Of a stretch of 58,257 bases of DNA, positions 11,109 to 19,076 are shown piece after piece; the first letter of the stretch is position 1; each line of letters begins with the position of its first letter. The position numbers and the translations under genes were made by a program. Under the pieces are notes generated by a model. It was not told the origin of the DNA, made no database searches, and saw only the letters and a list, made by a program, of their open reading frames with translations. This DNA is from Pseudomonadota bacterium (lineage in GTDB: Bacteria; Bdellovibrionota; Bdellovibrionia; Bdellovibrionales; Bdellovibrionaceae). The stretch covers positions 1 through 58,257 of the forward strand of contig JAJTIC010000011.1 in assembly GCA_021300175.1 (NCBI GenBank), in the 5' to 3' direction.

Positions 11109-11495
11109 ATGAAAAGACCTCTGAATTTGGCAATTGGAATGGGCTTCTTAGGACTCGGCTTCATTGGCGCTTTTCTTCCCGTTCTTCCAAGCACTTGTTT
11201 TTTCATCTGTGCCACTTACTTTTTCGGCAAAAGCTCTACTCGCCTCGAGGCTTGGGCTCTCAATCACCCACGTTTTGGACATGCCGTTCGCTCTTGGAGA
11301 GAAACTCGCTCGATCCCTTTGGCTGGAAAAATTGCAGCCTTGGTGGGCATGAGTGTGAGTGCTCTTTTTCTGGTGGCTTCACCAGCTCCTCTGTGGGCTA
11401 TTCTTTTAGGCCTTGGCGTTCTTATCTTAAGCGCATGGTATGTGCTCAGCCGCCCCACCCTGCCTAAGGAAGCTGATCCTTACGAGGTTCCTTGA
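11109..11495 (+). CDS. DUF454 (YbaN-like) inner-membrane protein
   Basis: A 128-residue membrane protein that matches the DUF454/YbaN pattern. It starts with GMGFLGLGFIGAFLPVLPSTCFFICATYFFGKSS, followed by LEAWALNHPRFGHAVRSWRETRSIPLAGK and two further hydrophobic segments (about residues 78-112). Four membrane spans are likely. The biochemical function of the family is unknown. It is 63 bp after the ankyrin gene and could be the last gene of the peroxide operon; no terminator is seen between them. Confidence 0.88.
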   Translation: MKRPLNLAIGMGFLGLGFIGAFLPVLPSTCFFICATYFFGKSSTRLEAWALNHPRFGHAVRSWRETRSIPLAGKIAALVGMSVSALFLVASPAPLWAILLGLGVLILSAWYVLSRPTLPKEADPYEVP

Positions 11496-11573
11496 ACCGG
11501 CTCGCATGGGGTTTCTCCTTGCTGTCTGACAATCATGTCCATAGACTAAAGAAGCTTCACTTTGGAGGGAAGA

Positions 11574-12356
11574 ATGAAATCATTAGTTATACTGGCAACG
11601 ACTTTAATCCTGAGTTTCTCAGCTCGAGCTGATTTTAAATTTGTGAATGTCGATCAAAGGGAAATTGACGAAATCTTTTCGGAACTCACCTCGGCGAATA
11701 CTTTCACTTCCATATCGGGTGCTGGCGGTCTTGGCTCATTGTTTGGATTTGAATTAGGCCTTTCATGGGGTCAATCCGAGGCTGGAAAAATCAAAGAATT
11801 GGTTAAAGAAGCCGGTGGAACTTATGACGGCAAACTCTATCACGCTGGAGCCCTCGGAAGAGTGACTGTTCCTTTGGGAATCACGGGTGAGATCAACTAC
11901 ATGCCTGAACTTGAAGTCGATGGTGCAAAGTTGAAAATGATGGGACTTGCGGCACTCATCAACTTGAATGCCACCGTTCTGTCGGGCTGGCCTGTCGATA
12001 TCGGCGTTCGGGCTCACTATTCGAGCATGGATCTCAAATTTGACCAGGTGATTACATCTGTGAACACCAAAGTGAGCCTTAAAAACAAAATTTCAGGACT
12101 GCAACTCTTAGTGAGCAGAAATTTGATTTTTGCAGAGCCTTATGCAGGAATTGGCTATATTCAAAGCAAAGGGGATCTCAGCCTTGTCGGCAATACTTTT
12201 CTTGTAAGTGCTCAGCAAAGTGCCAGCAGCAAACAATCTGGATCACAATGGATGGTCGGCTCTGAATTTAAGCTGTTCATTATCAAACTGGGTATCGAGT
12301 ACGGTAAAATTCTGGATGACAGCCGAGTCTCTGGAAAGCTCAGTTTCTATTTTTAG
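11574..12356 (+). CDS. Probable outer-membrane beta-barrel protein
   Basis: The start at 11574 has GGAGGG just upstream and gives a signal peptide (MKSLVILATTLILSFSARA). The mature 240 or so residues alternate polar and hydrophobic stretches and are rich in Gly, Ser and aromatics (GWPVDIGVRAHYSSMDL, FAEPYAGIGYIQSKG, GSEFKLFIIKLGIEYGK). The chain ends in SGKLSFYF, a terminal aromatic as recognised by the BAM machinery. It resembles uncharacterised 12-strand-type barrels. Ligand or transport function is unknown. Confidence 0.75.
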   Translation: MKSLVILATTLILSFSARADFKFVNVDQREIDEIFSELTSANTFTSISGAGGLGSLFGFELGLSWGQSEAGKIKELVKEAGGTYDGKLYHAGALGRVTVPLGITGEINYMPELEVDGAKLKMMGLAALINLNATVLSGWPVDIGVRAHYSSMDLKFDQVITSVNTKVSLKNKISGLQLLVSRNLIFAEPYAGIGYIQSKGDLSLVGNTFLVSAQQSASSKQSGSQWMVGSEFKLFIIKLGIEYGKILDDSRVSGKLSFYF

Positions 12357-12440
12357 TCTTAATATTTAAGAGCAGCTCTTTACAAAAAATTAGCAATCGA
12401 TCCTGTTGTGTGTTCTTGAAGCGGGATCATTTTCAAAGAA

Positions 12441-13385
12441 TTAGTTTGGCTGCTCTAGAACAACACTCACGCCCTCCACCCGCATTTCTTGATCTCGACC
12501 GGGCCAGATCCGAGCTCTTGCTTTCTTCTCGCGGTAGTAGTGCATATCTAGCACTCCAGAGAGGATTTGATCTTGATTCTCATTGCCTCGAATCACTGTC
12601 GTTGGAAAAACTGGCTCTTGAGGTGTGATGATAGACGCTTGTCCAAAATAAGCTTCACGCCCCCCTTGAGTTGTTCCGGTATGGATCACATAAGCATAAT
12701 GTTCAATGGCTCTGGCTTGAGCCGTCCATTGCACTCGGTGCAAGCCCGAGCGATCACCTGTCATGGAAGGAACAAGAATTACTTCCGGTTTGTACTTCGC
12801 CATTTGCATAGACAGCACAGGAAACTCACAATCATGACAAATCAAAATCGCTGTGCGACCCCAAGGAACATCAAAAACTTTAATCTGAGTCCCACCTTTC
12901 CAGCCCCACTCAACTTCGTCTGGTGTTAAGTAGACTTTATCCTGCATAATTTTTTTACCGTCTGGGAGCACTAGCATTGCAGTATTCACAATATCCTGGC
13001 CCTGAAAGCGAGGAGAAGATCCCATCAGAATTGAAATTTGAAGTTCCTTTGCAAGCACTTCGGCTCTCCGAAAAAGTTCTGGAGTGACTTCTCCAGCAAC
13101 CCGACGAAGTTGAACTTGATAAGGAAGATCGCTCGGATTCTTAATGAGATCCAAGCTAATAAGCTCGGGAAGAACCACAAGATCGTGTCCCGCTTTCTTA
13201 GAATCTCTCACGTACTTTTCTACTTTTCGGTAAAACTGAGCATCGGTAAGGTTTTCGACAATAGGGTACTGAACCACAGCCACTTTCAATTTACTGAATT
13301 CATGCACATTCAAACACTGAACAGCTAAAGCTGTCGAAGACGCAAAAAGAGAAAGACTCAAGAGAAAGGAAAACTTGTTAGTCAC
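12441..13385 (-). CDS. Secreted nitrilase-family amidohydrolase
   Basis: Carbon-nitrogen hydrolase that cleaves amide or nitrile bonds through a Glu-Lys-Cys triad. The triad is Glu74 (VVLPELIS), Lys150 (IMQDKVYL) and Cys183 (LICHDCEFP). Family landmarks ILMGSSPRF and WTAQARAIEHYAYV are also present. Unlike most of this family it has a signal peptide (residues 1-21, ending SSTALA), so it acts outside the cytoplasm. Its start overlaps the end of the P1-peptidase gene by 8 nt, so the two form an operon. Substrate unknown; N-carbamoyl or amide groups on peptides are possible. Confidence 0.9.
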   Translation of the reverse strand: MTNKFSFLLSLSLFASSTALAVQCLNVHEFSKLKVAVVQYPIVENLTDAQFYRKVEKYVRDSKKAGHDLVVLPELISLDLIKNPSDLPYQVQLRRVAGEVTPELFRRAEVLAKELQISILMGSSPRFQGQDIVNTAMLVLPDGKKIMQDKVYLTPDEVEWGWKGGTQIKVFDVPWGRTAILICHDCEFPVLSMQMAKYKPEVILVPSMTGDRSGLHRVQWTAQARAIEHYAYVIHTGTTQGGREAYFGQASIITPQEPVFPTTVIRGNENQDQILSGVLDMHYYREKKARARIWPGRDQEMRVEGVSVVLEQPN

Positions 13386-14439
13386 CTTTTACTCCATTAG
13401 CCGTCGTGGCTGCACGCTGAATTGCCTTGGCCATTAAATCCGAAGCCACAACAGAAAGTTCAAATTCAAAATCGCGGTTTTCCATGACTGGAATAGGACG
13501 GTCACCATTAGAAACTGCAAACTGAATATCGCCATCTGAATAAGTATGAAAAGGATGAATCATGCGGGCCATCGACGTATGAACCATAGTCGCTAATCTC
13601 TTGAGCTGGTTGCGATCCAAAGCCACATCAGTGACCACAATGGAAAGTGTCGTGTTCTTACCAGGACTAACTGGCTCAAATTCTCGGTGTTCGCGAATAG
13701 ACGGAATTCCGTTCACGCTCACATTACCCACAGGGTTCAGAATAACTGCGACAAACACTTTACCCCAAGGCATTTCAATAAATGCAGCTCCTTGCCCACC
13801 CCAAATCAGATCACCCACTTTGTTCGCCGTCGTAGAAGTCCCGGCACCAGCTTTACCGAGAATAAATTCTGAACTTGAAAGATGCTCCATGAGTTTTCGT
13901 CCCATTTCTTTGGAGGGATAAACGAGCTGTCTCTGACCACGGTAGGGTCGACCTCCAAAATCATAAACAACAGCACCTGGGACCGAGGGAATTGCATCAA
14001 ATGCACTCGCCCCTTGAGAGCGAGATTTGTAAATCACCTCTCTGACCCCATCGGCAGCGGCAAGACCCATAGTTGACCCTCCCGAGAAAATCACAGCATC
14101 AATCACATTGGTGTAACTTCCCTCGGCCAATAAAGTAGTTTCCACAGAGGCTACAGATCCACCTCGGGAATCAAAGCTCGCACCAGCTCCTTGAGGGAAG
14201 AAGAAAACAGTGGATCCTGTCGAAAGACTTCCATCACTGATAGATCCCACCAGCAAATTGTCCATGGCAAATCTCAATTTGGCTGTGTTCTGGTGAAGCC
14301 TCAAGTAAGAGGACTCGCTCTTTGATCTGTAGACAGCTTCACAGCGCGACTTGATGACAGCCTTCGGCGCAGCCGCAAAGCCATTTTGTGCTAATAAAAT
14401 AAAACCGAAGCAACCGATTGCCCTCTTGATGGAGACCAT
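13378..14439 (-). CDS. Secreted P1-family (DmpA-like) aminopeptidase
   Basis: A 353-residue protein with an N-terminal signal peptide (residues 1-22, GFILLAQNGFAA). The body matches the P1 / L-aminopeptidase D-esterase family: TDRVDAVIFSGGSTMGLAAADG-like sequence near residue 120, and the glycine-rich ILGKAGAGTSTTANKVGD, followed by VAVILNPVGNV. Members self-cleave to expose an N-terminal nucleophile and remove N-terminal residues from peptides, including some D-amino-acid peptides and beta-peptides. The periplasmic location and the pairing with a nitrilase suggest a nutrient-peptide degradation pair. The operon promoter must lie after 14439. Confidence 0.85.
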   Translation of the reverse strand: MVSIKRAIGCFGFILLAQNGFAAAPKAVIKSRCEAVYRSKSESSYLRLHQNTAKLRFAMDNLLVGSISDGSLSTGSTVFFFPQGAGASFDSRGGSVASVETTLLAEGSYTNVIDAVIFSGGSTMGLAAADGVREVIYKSRSQGASAFDAIPSVPGAVVYDFGGRPYRGQRQLVYPSKEMGRKLMEHLSSSEFILGKAGAGTSTTANKVGDLIWGGQGAAFIEMPWGKVFVAVILNPVGNVSVNGIPSIREHREFEPVSPGKNTTLSIVVTDVALDRNQLKRLATMVHTSMARMIHPFHTYSDGDIQFAVSNGDRPIPVMENRDFEFELSVVASDLMAKAIQRAATTANGVKGD

Positions 14440-14505
14440 ATTGACTCCTTAACCAGAGTTTAGTCGTTCAAGAAGTGCACCTGTTCAAGTCAGATTAGAT
14501 CGAAG

Positions 14506-14524
14506 CTCAGGGCCTCTCCCTGAG
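14506..14524. repeat. Hairpin CTCAGGG-5-CCCTGAG
   Basis: Perfect 7-bp inverted repeat with a 5-nt loop (CCTCT). No T-run follows on either strand, so it is not a typical intrinsic terminator. It is more likely a structured element connected with the adjacent RAYT, or an operator of the divergent peptidase operon. Confidence 0.5.
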
Positions 14525-14615
14525 TAAAACTTAGACAGTGAGCCCTCGCTGGGCACGCCTTTGGCCAAAGAGGCATTTTACTTCTATTGTCCACGCGTCA
14601 CTGAATTGTCTGCGA

Positions 14616-14692
14616 TTTCTCTTTGGTCGCTCTTTGTTTTCTCTTTGTTTTCTCTTTGGTCGCTCTTTGTTTTCTCTTTGGTCGCTCTGGCG
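14616..14692. repeat. 11-bp tandem repeat, seven units
   Basis: Seven consecutive 11-mers alternate between two versions, TTTCTCTTTGG/T and TCGCTCTTTGT: units 1, 3, 4 and 6 are of the first type and units 2, 5 and 7 of the second (the last is degraded to TCGCTCTGGCG). The tract is pyrimidine-rich on the plus strand. The order 1-2-1-1-2-1-2 suggests a 22-bp unit with one 11-bp half deleted. Confidence 0.85.
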
Positions 14693-14880
14693 ATTGCTCA
14701 TCAAGGCTTCGACTTCTATATTGATTTAGGAGGTTATATTTCGAGTGAAATATTGATCTGATCATCGATGTGATCTCAGGTTAATTTGAGATTCGAACTA
14801 AGGTTCATTTTGATTTTATTTTTCAGGGGTTTGGAAACAATTTCTTGCTTTTTCTGATCAGTATTATTATATTGCCCTTG

Positions 14881-15477
14881 ATGAAACAGCAATTTCTTGT
14901 TTCCGCCGAAGGTCAGCGTATTCCTCTCAATCAGATCAAAGCTCGAAGCTTTGGTGGAGAGAAGCTCAGAAAAAGAAGAAAGATTCGTCGACCTCTCTTG
15001 CCTGGAAAAGTTCATCATGTTGTTTTTAAGTCGAGTAAAGCCAAAGGTTCGCTGTCTTTCTATACTCACAAACTGTTGATTGCTCACCTCCTGAAAGAAA
15101 AATCCAGGAAGTTTTTCGTGGACATTCAGGACTTTGTGAACATGGGGAACCATCTCCACTTGAAAGTGAGATTCAAAGACCGGCATCGCTTTGGGCAGTT
15201 TTTGAAGAGCTTTGCTGGGACTTTAGCTCGAAAGATGACGGGCGCCCGCAAAGGCAAGGCGTTTGGCAGGTTTTGGGATGGGCTGGTGTTTACAAGAATC
15301 CTCGTTTCTAGCTTTGAAGAACTCAGTCTGAAAGGATATTTCGAAGGAAATCATCGTGAGCGAGAGCTGGGGTATAGTGAGCGAAAGTTTTACTTGAAGC
15401 GATTCAATGAATTTCTCTATCGTTTAAAATCGAAGAAAGCAGCTTCCTTTGCAACACAAGGAGACCGAGACCCTTGA
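14881..15477 (+). CDS. REP-associated tyrosine transposase (RAYT)-like protein
   Basis: Single-stranded-DNA transposase-like protein of the Y1/IS200 superfamily, 198 residues. The HUH motif is His91-Leu-His93 in VNMGNHLHLKVRF. The catalytic tyrosine is probably Tyr153 in LKGYFEGN. GKVHHVVFKSS near the N-terminus and RFWDGLVFTRIL before the tyrosine are typical of this group. The N-terminus is Arg/Lys-rich. The ATG at 14881 is preferred because the family similarity begins after it. RAYTs are usually single-copy domesticated enzymes that spread REP palindromes. Repeats lie just downstream (15463-15599), and shared CCCTCGCTGG sequences flank the gene. Confidence 0.85.
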   Translation: MKQQFLVSAEGQRIPLNQIKARSFGGEKLRKRRKIRRPLLPGKVHHVVFKSSKAKGSLSFYTHKLLIAHLLKEKSRKFFVDIQDFVNMGNHLHLKVRFKDRHRFGQFLKSFAGTLARKMTGARKGKAFGRFWDGLVFTRILVSSFEELSLKGYFEGNHRERELGYSERKFYLKRFNEFLYRLKSKKAASFATQGDRDP

Positions 15478-15575
15478 CATACTTTCACTCCATAGCAAAG
15501 TGACCGATACCCTCGCTGGCATTTCTCTCAGTAAGCTGCCAATTCGAGTACAAGCTTCGAGGTGACCGGTACCTC
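15463..15575. repeat. Three GACCG-type repeats downstream of the RAYT gene
   Basis: Three related 12-mers occur in 113 bp: GACCGAGACCCT (15463-15474, inside the end of the RAYT gene), GACCGATACCCT (15502-15513) and GACCGGTACCTC (15564-15575). The third sits in an imperfect palindrome, GAGGTGACCGGTACCTC. The second is followed by CGCTGGCA, matching CCCTCGCTGGGCA upstream of the gene near 14540. They could be REP-like substrates of the neighbouring enzyme. Confidence 0.5.
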
Positions 15576-15599
15576 AACTACAAGCCCAACTACAAGCCC
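15576..15599. repeat. 12-bp direct tandem repeat
   Basis: AACTACAAGCCC occurs twice in direct succession, with a third partial match (AAGAGCCCC) after it. It lies in the 150-bp gap between the RAYT gene and the YihY gene, which otherwise holds only the repeats described above. Confidence 0.8.
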
Positions 15600-15627
15600 A
15601 AGAGCCCCACCATGCTCTTGACAGTGG

Positions 15628-16422
15628 ATGAGAGCCCAACCCATCATAATGACTATGAAACCAGTCAAAAAATTGTGGAGCTTGATTTCTTCTGGCGACC
15701 TGCAAGTTGTGGCCTCCTCCCTCTCGTTCACAACGATTCTCTCGATAGTTCCCTTTTTTGCGGTTGCTCTTTCCTTGATCAACTCCTTACAGGGCTTAGA
15801 ATTGCTTTATCCCAAAGTTGAAGGATTTATTCTTTCTTATTTTCAAGGCCCTGCAGGTGCGGACGGAGTTTGGATCGTCAAAAGAGCCTTTAATAAAATA
15901 CAGCAGGGTAAAATTGGAAGCTGGGGAGCCATGGGCTTAGTTCTCACTTCACTGCTCCTTGTGTCTGAAGTGGACAATGCGATCAACCGAATCTGGAACA
16001 GTCAAGGTCGACGTCCTCTGCACAAAAGACTCTTTCTTTATTGGATTCTTTTGATGGCATTTCCATTTATTCTTGCGTTGATGGTGGCTCTGATCTCGGT
16101 GAAGTCTTCAATTCCAGCGCTTTCCGCAGTGAGCAGCGGCACACTGCAGATGGTGATTCTCGGAGCTGTTTTGTACTGTCTCTATAAAGTCATTCCTCAC
16201 GCCAAAGTGAGTGCGCTCAGTGCTTGGATGGGAACTTTTGTTGGCCTTGGAGGCCTCTTCCTCGTGACTGGCTCCTTTCAGTATTTGACTCAAAAGTTCT
16301 TCAATTACAACAAGCTTTATGGTTCGATCGCTGCTATCCCAGCGCTGCTCATTTGGATTCTTCTCATCTGGTACGTCATCTTGTTCGGAGCCGCCGTCAG
16401 CGCCAGTTTCCATCGCAAATAA
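15628..16422 (+). CDS. YihY/BrkB-family inner-membrane protein
   Basis: A 264-residue polytopic membrane protein. Typical family sequences are ASSLSFTTILSIVPFFAVALSL near the N-terminus, SEVDNAINRIWNSQGRRPLHKR in the middle and NKLYGSIAAIPALLIWILLIWYVILFGA at the end; about six membrane spans. YihY/BrkB proteins have no settled biochemical function. Starts at 15628, 15649 and 15655 are all in frame and none has a strong SD, so the N-terminus may be up to nine residues shorter. Confidence 0.9.
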   Translation: MRAQPIIMTMKPVKKLWSLISSGDLQVVASSLSFTTILSIVPFFAVALSLINSLQGLELLYPKVEGFILSYFQGPAGADGVWIVKRAFNKIQQGKIGSWGAMGLVLTSLLLVSEVDNAINRIWNSQGRRPLHKRLFLYWILLMAFPFILALMVALISVKSSIPALSAVSSGTLQMVILGAVLYCLYKVIPHAKVSALSAWMGTFVGLGGLFLVTGSFQYLTQKFFNYNKLYGSIAAIPALLIWILLIWYVILFGAAVSASFHRK

Positions 16423-16463
16423 AATGTTTACATCTTGAGCAAGTTCACTAAGAATTAAATCAG

Positions 16464-17156
16464 ATGACAGCACCTAGCTCAGACATCTTTACAAAGATTA
16501 GTGACGAGACCGAAAAGGTCCGAATCCTTTTAGATCTCATTCGTATTCGCGGTGAAGTTCAAGCCAAACTTCCAGATCCTTCAGCTGAGTTATTTGTTAT
16601 GAAAGCGTACGATATTATTAATCGTAAATTTATTTGCCACCTTGTGGGCGCTACAGGACCACTTCCTTTACAAGGTCATTTGATTGCAAGTTTCTTCTTG
16701 GGCGGCGAAAAGTATTATTTCTCCTCAAATTATGACTTGAGTAATGAGTCTCTGATGTTCACTATCGAGAATCCTATTTTTCATTTGCAGCGAAGAGAGG
16801 ATTATCGATTAAAAATTCCGGCTGGCTACTCAGCTCTTCTTGAAAACACCCACTGCAATGGCAAAGCCTTGAAGTTCTCAACACCCCTGTCTGACCTCAG
16901 TGCTGGCGGCTGCCGTGTTTCTGTGGATATCACCAAGTATCCTCTAGCTGTCCATGATGAACTTCGAGGACATCTGTTTCTTCCTGATCGAGCCCCCATT
17001 GAGTTTATTTCTATGATCAAACATCAAAGGCCAGATCCCACACAAAAGGGACTGCAGATCTGTGGGCTTCAATTTGTGAGCCAAACAACAAAGCAAAAGA
17101 ACAGGATTGCTGCTTTGGTGATGGATTTGTACAGAGAATTTTTTACTCGCTCTTAG
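16464..17156 (+). CDS. PilZ-domain c-di-GMP-binding protein
   Basis: A 230-residue soluble protein. The C-terminal half carries the PilZ signature: QRREDYR (RxxxR, about residues 110-116) followed by DLSAGG (about 145-150). Both elements of the c-di-GMP site are intact. The N-terminal 100 residues resemble the YcgR-type N-terminal barrel. YcgR-like proteins act as c-di-GMP-dependent flagellar brakes in enterobacteria; a motility role here is inferred. The gene's 3' end overlaps the convergent lipoprotein gene by 14 nt. Confidence 0.88.
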   Translation: MTAPSSDIFTKISDETEKVRILLDLIRIRGEVQAKLPDPSAELFVMKAYDIINRKFICHLVGATGPLPLQGHLIASFFLGGEKYYFSSNYDLSNESLMFTIENPIFHLQRREDYRLKIPAGYSALLENTHCNGKALKFSTPLSDLSAGGCRVSVDITKYPLAVHDELRGHLFLPDRAPIEFISMIKHQRPDPTQKGLQICGLQFVSQTTKQKNRIAALVMDLYREFFTRS

Positions 17157-17919
17157 TCCCAGAGCGCAGTGGTGTTCCAGGAACAGCTTGAAATCTTTGT
17201 AGTTCCCGCTCCAGCGACTCTAGTTCTTGTGAAACTTCTGTGATGGATTGATACGGCTCTTCACTTCGAGGAACTGTTTTTTGAGATTTTTTGTCTTGCT
17301 CTTCTTTTTTAAGACGATCGTAATTTTTTGAGTAAGTATTGACTTCTTGATTGAATTCATTCGTTTTAGCACGAACATAGTCCTCGAAATTCTTTCTTCG
17401 CTCTCGAACATCAGATTCAAAATCATTTCTGCGATCACGCTCCACCGAAAAGAACTCTGCTCGCTTCTGGTCAATGTCTTTCAGGATTTCAGCTCTTCTT
17501 TCACGGCTGGGCTTTGCTTTGAGAGCTTCAGCTCTTTCCTCATTCAAAGCTTTCAAAAAAGAATCTCGCTTTTTTCGTTCGCCAGAAGTGAATACTTCTC
17601 TTTCTTTGCGAATGTCTTTATCAAACTGATCCCGCTTCTTCCTAACAATTCCGTTGAACTGGCTACGAATCTCGCTCGGTGGTTTTGTGGATTTCGCCAT
17701 GAGACCTAAAACAAAAGCAATCTCATCATTTTGCTCACGAGTGCTTTCCGGAATTTCTTTTCTCAGCTCTGCAAGTTCTGCTCGATCCGCGGACAAACTG
17801 TATTTTGAGTCAACGAGAGGCCGCGACTCATCGGCTGGGCGGTATTGATTCGACGTTGGTCCAGAGGACTGACAAGCTGCTAGACCGTACGCTATCATTA
17901 ATGTCAGAAGATATCTCAT
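17143..17919 (-). CDS. Coiled-coil lipoprotein rich in Arg, Lys and Glu
   Basis: A 258-residue protein with a lipobox (YGLAAC, Cys16). From residue 45 to about 245 it is highly charged and helical, with repeated segments such as RKKRDQFDKDIRKERE, ERKKRDSFLKALNEER, DQKRAEFFSVERDRRNDFE and RERRKNFEDYVR. The pattern of about 22-24 residues (KR-[DN/AE]-F-x-x-[DE]) recurs about six times. It looks like a long periplasmic coiled coil. No known function is recognised. Confidence 0.75.
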   Translation of the reverse strand: MRYLLTLMIAYGLAACQSSGPTSNQYRPADESRPLVDSKYSLSADRAELAELRKEIPESTREQNDEIAFVLGLMAKSTKPPSEIRSQFNGIVRKKRDQFDKDIRKEREVFTSGERKKRDSFLKALNEERAEALKAKPSRERRAEILKDIDQKRAEFFSVERDRRNDFESDVRERRKNFEDYVRAKTNEFNQEVNTYSKNYDRLKKEEQDKKSQKTVPRSEEPYQSITEVSQELESLERELQRFQAVPGTPLRSGTKSE

Positions 17920-17992
17920 CCTGCCCCCTCTGTTGGTCTCAAAATAGGATAGTTTCGTTCAAGAAAAAGATCAAACGCTCGATAAGAATCCT

Positions 17993-18670
17993 ATGGTTTA
18001 CGGCAGAAGATTTTCCGAAAAGAAGAATAGTCCAGTGGATGGCAAAGCGCCTCATCGAGCTCCACTCTCAAAAATCCATCGTCGAGCTTTCCAATCTTTT
18101 CAAAGTAAATACCTCACTTATATGACCCTGGCTTTGGGCGGCTCCTTTTTAGTGTTCGCAATTCCAGTTTGGTACTTAATCCAACAGAACTACCAGATCT
18201 TTCAAAGCCTCGCCTTTGACACCGCTCCCGAACTCATTTCTCATCTAGATCAAGAGCGAGTTTGGCTCTTTGGTGTCCTCCTCTTGAGTTTCTTTGCGAT
18301 CCTTGTGATCGGGGTCTGGACCTCACTCAGAATTACTGACAGTGTGATTGGCCCACTGATGGCGATTGAAAAGCACATGCGGGAAGTGACACTGGGAAAT
18401 TGGAAGAGTGAAGACTTTCAAACACGAAAAACAGATGAGTTCCGGTCGCTTTCAAATACGTACTCCTATTTCTACCGAACCCTCAAAGCTCAAACTCAAC
18501 AAGAGATTGAACTCCTTGAGAAAATCATGGTGGATCCTACTAACCGGGATTCTTACCAAGCCTGGCGCTATTTGATTGAAACCAAAAAACAGCTCCTCGG
18601 AACAGATCCTAACCCCGTTTATTCCGCTGAAGAGACTTCTTCATCTCGAGAGCAACGTCGCGCTTCTTAA
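17993..18670 (+). CDS. HAMP-domain membrane protein
   Basis: A 225-residue protein with two membrane spans (about residues 45-67 and 92-114) around a short periplasmic loop (QNYQIFQSLAFDTAPELISHLDQER). A HAMP linker follows (ITDSVIGPLMAIEKHMREVTLGNWKSEDF, quoted in part, about 116-165). There is no kinase, cyclase or chemoreceptor signalling domain, so it may be a stand-alone HAMP modulator. The Met at 17993 is the first in frame after a stop; no SD is seen. The 3' end overlaps smpB by 62 nt in the opposite direction. Confidence 0.75.
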   Translation: MVYGRRFSEKKNSPVDGKAPHRAPLSKIHRRAFQSFQSKYLTYMTLALGGSFLVFAIPVWYLIQQNYQIFQSLAFDTAPELISHLDQERVWLFGVLLLSFFAILVIGVWTSLRITDSVIGPLMAIEKHMREVTLGNWKSEDFQTRKTDEFRSLSNTYSYFYRTLKAQTQQEIELLEKIMVDPTNRDSYQAWRYLIETKKQLLGTDPNPVYSAEETSSSREQRRAS

Positions 18671-19067
18671 TCGCTTCCCGCTTATCGTGCTGCTTCTTAC
18701 CTTTAACGAGGGCCAATTCCACCTTGGCACGGCCCTCTTTGAAATAAATTTTTAATGGCACACAAGTGAGTCCCTTTTCGCGGAGGGCTCCATAAATTTC
18801 ATTCAATTCAGAGCGATTCAAAAGAACTTTCCTGAGCCTTTCTGGCTCGTGAGTGAACTGAGAACTCTGCTTGTACTCTGCGATGTGGGCGTTTTGCAGA
18901 TAAGCTTCATCACCACGAAATGATAAATACGAATCCTTCAAGCTCACTTGCTTGGCTCGCAAGCTTTTCACTTCAGAACCCATCAGAACGAGACCAGCTT
19001 CATACTTTTCAATGATCTCGTACTCGTGCCAAGCTTTTCTATTTTCAGAGATAATTTGGATTCCCAT
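18609..19067 (-). CDS. smpB: SsrA-binding protein SmpB
   Basis: tmRNA-binding protein for ribosome rescue by trans-translation. The 152 residues have the usual length. Typical sequences are ENRKAWHEYEIIEKYEAGLVL at the start (first part), GSEVKSLRAKQVSLKDSY, HIAEYKQSSQFTHEPERLRKVLL and LALVKGKKQHDKREAIKKRD at the basic C-terminus. It is 9 bp after rsmA, likely the last gene of the pal-cpoB-tsaD-rsmA unit. The tmRNA gene itself is not in this window. Confidence 0.97.
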   Translation of the reverse strand: MGIQIISENRKAWHEYEIIEKYEAGLVLMGSEVKSLRAKQVSLKDSYLSFRGDEAYLQNAHIAEYKQSSQFTHEPERLRKVLLNRSELNEIYGALREKGLTCVPLKIYFKEGRAKVELALVKGKKQHDKREAIKKRDVALEMKKSLQRNKRG

Positions 19068-19076
19068 AAACCAGTT

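Larger units (their letters stand above)
14440..14880. other. Non-coding gap before the RAYT gene
   Basis: A stretch of 441 bp with no convincing gene. It must hold the promoter for the P1-peptidase/nitrilase pair (reverse) and perhaps one for the transposase-like gene (forward). It contains a perfect hairpin (14506-14524), a 12-bp palindrome CTTTGGCCAAAG (about 14562-14573), an 11-bp tandem repeat (14616-14692) and a sequence CCCTCGCTGG near 14540 that recurs on the other side of the RAYT gene. Confidence 0.6.

Noticed and set aside
14538-14761. Two overlapping small frames with FSLFSLW-type repeats
   Set aside because: Their text only mirrors the 11-bp tandem repeat read in different frames; no SD and no conserved protein pattern.
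15528-15782. Minus-strand frame of 84 codons opposite the YihY gene
   Set aside because: It depends on the 12-bp tandem repeat and the antisense of a well-supported membrane protein gene.
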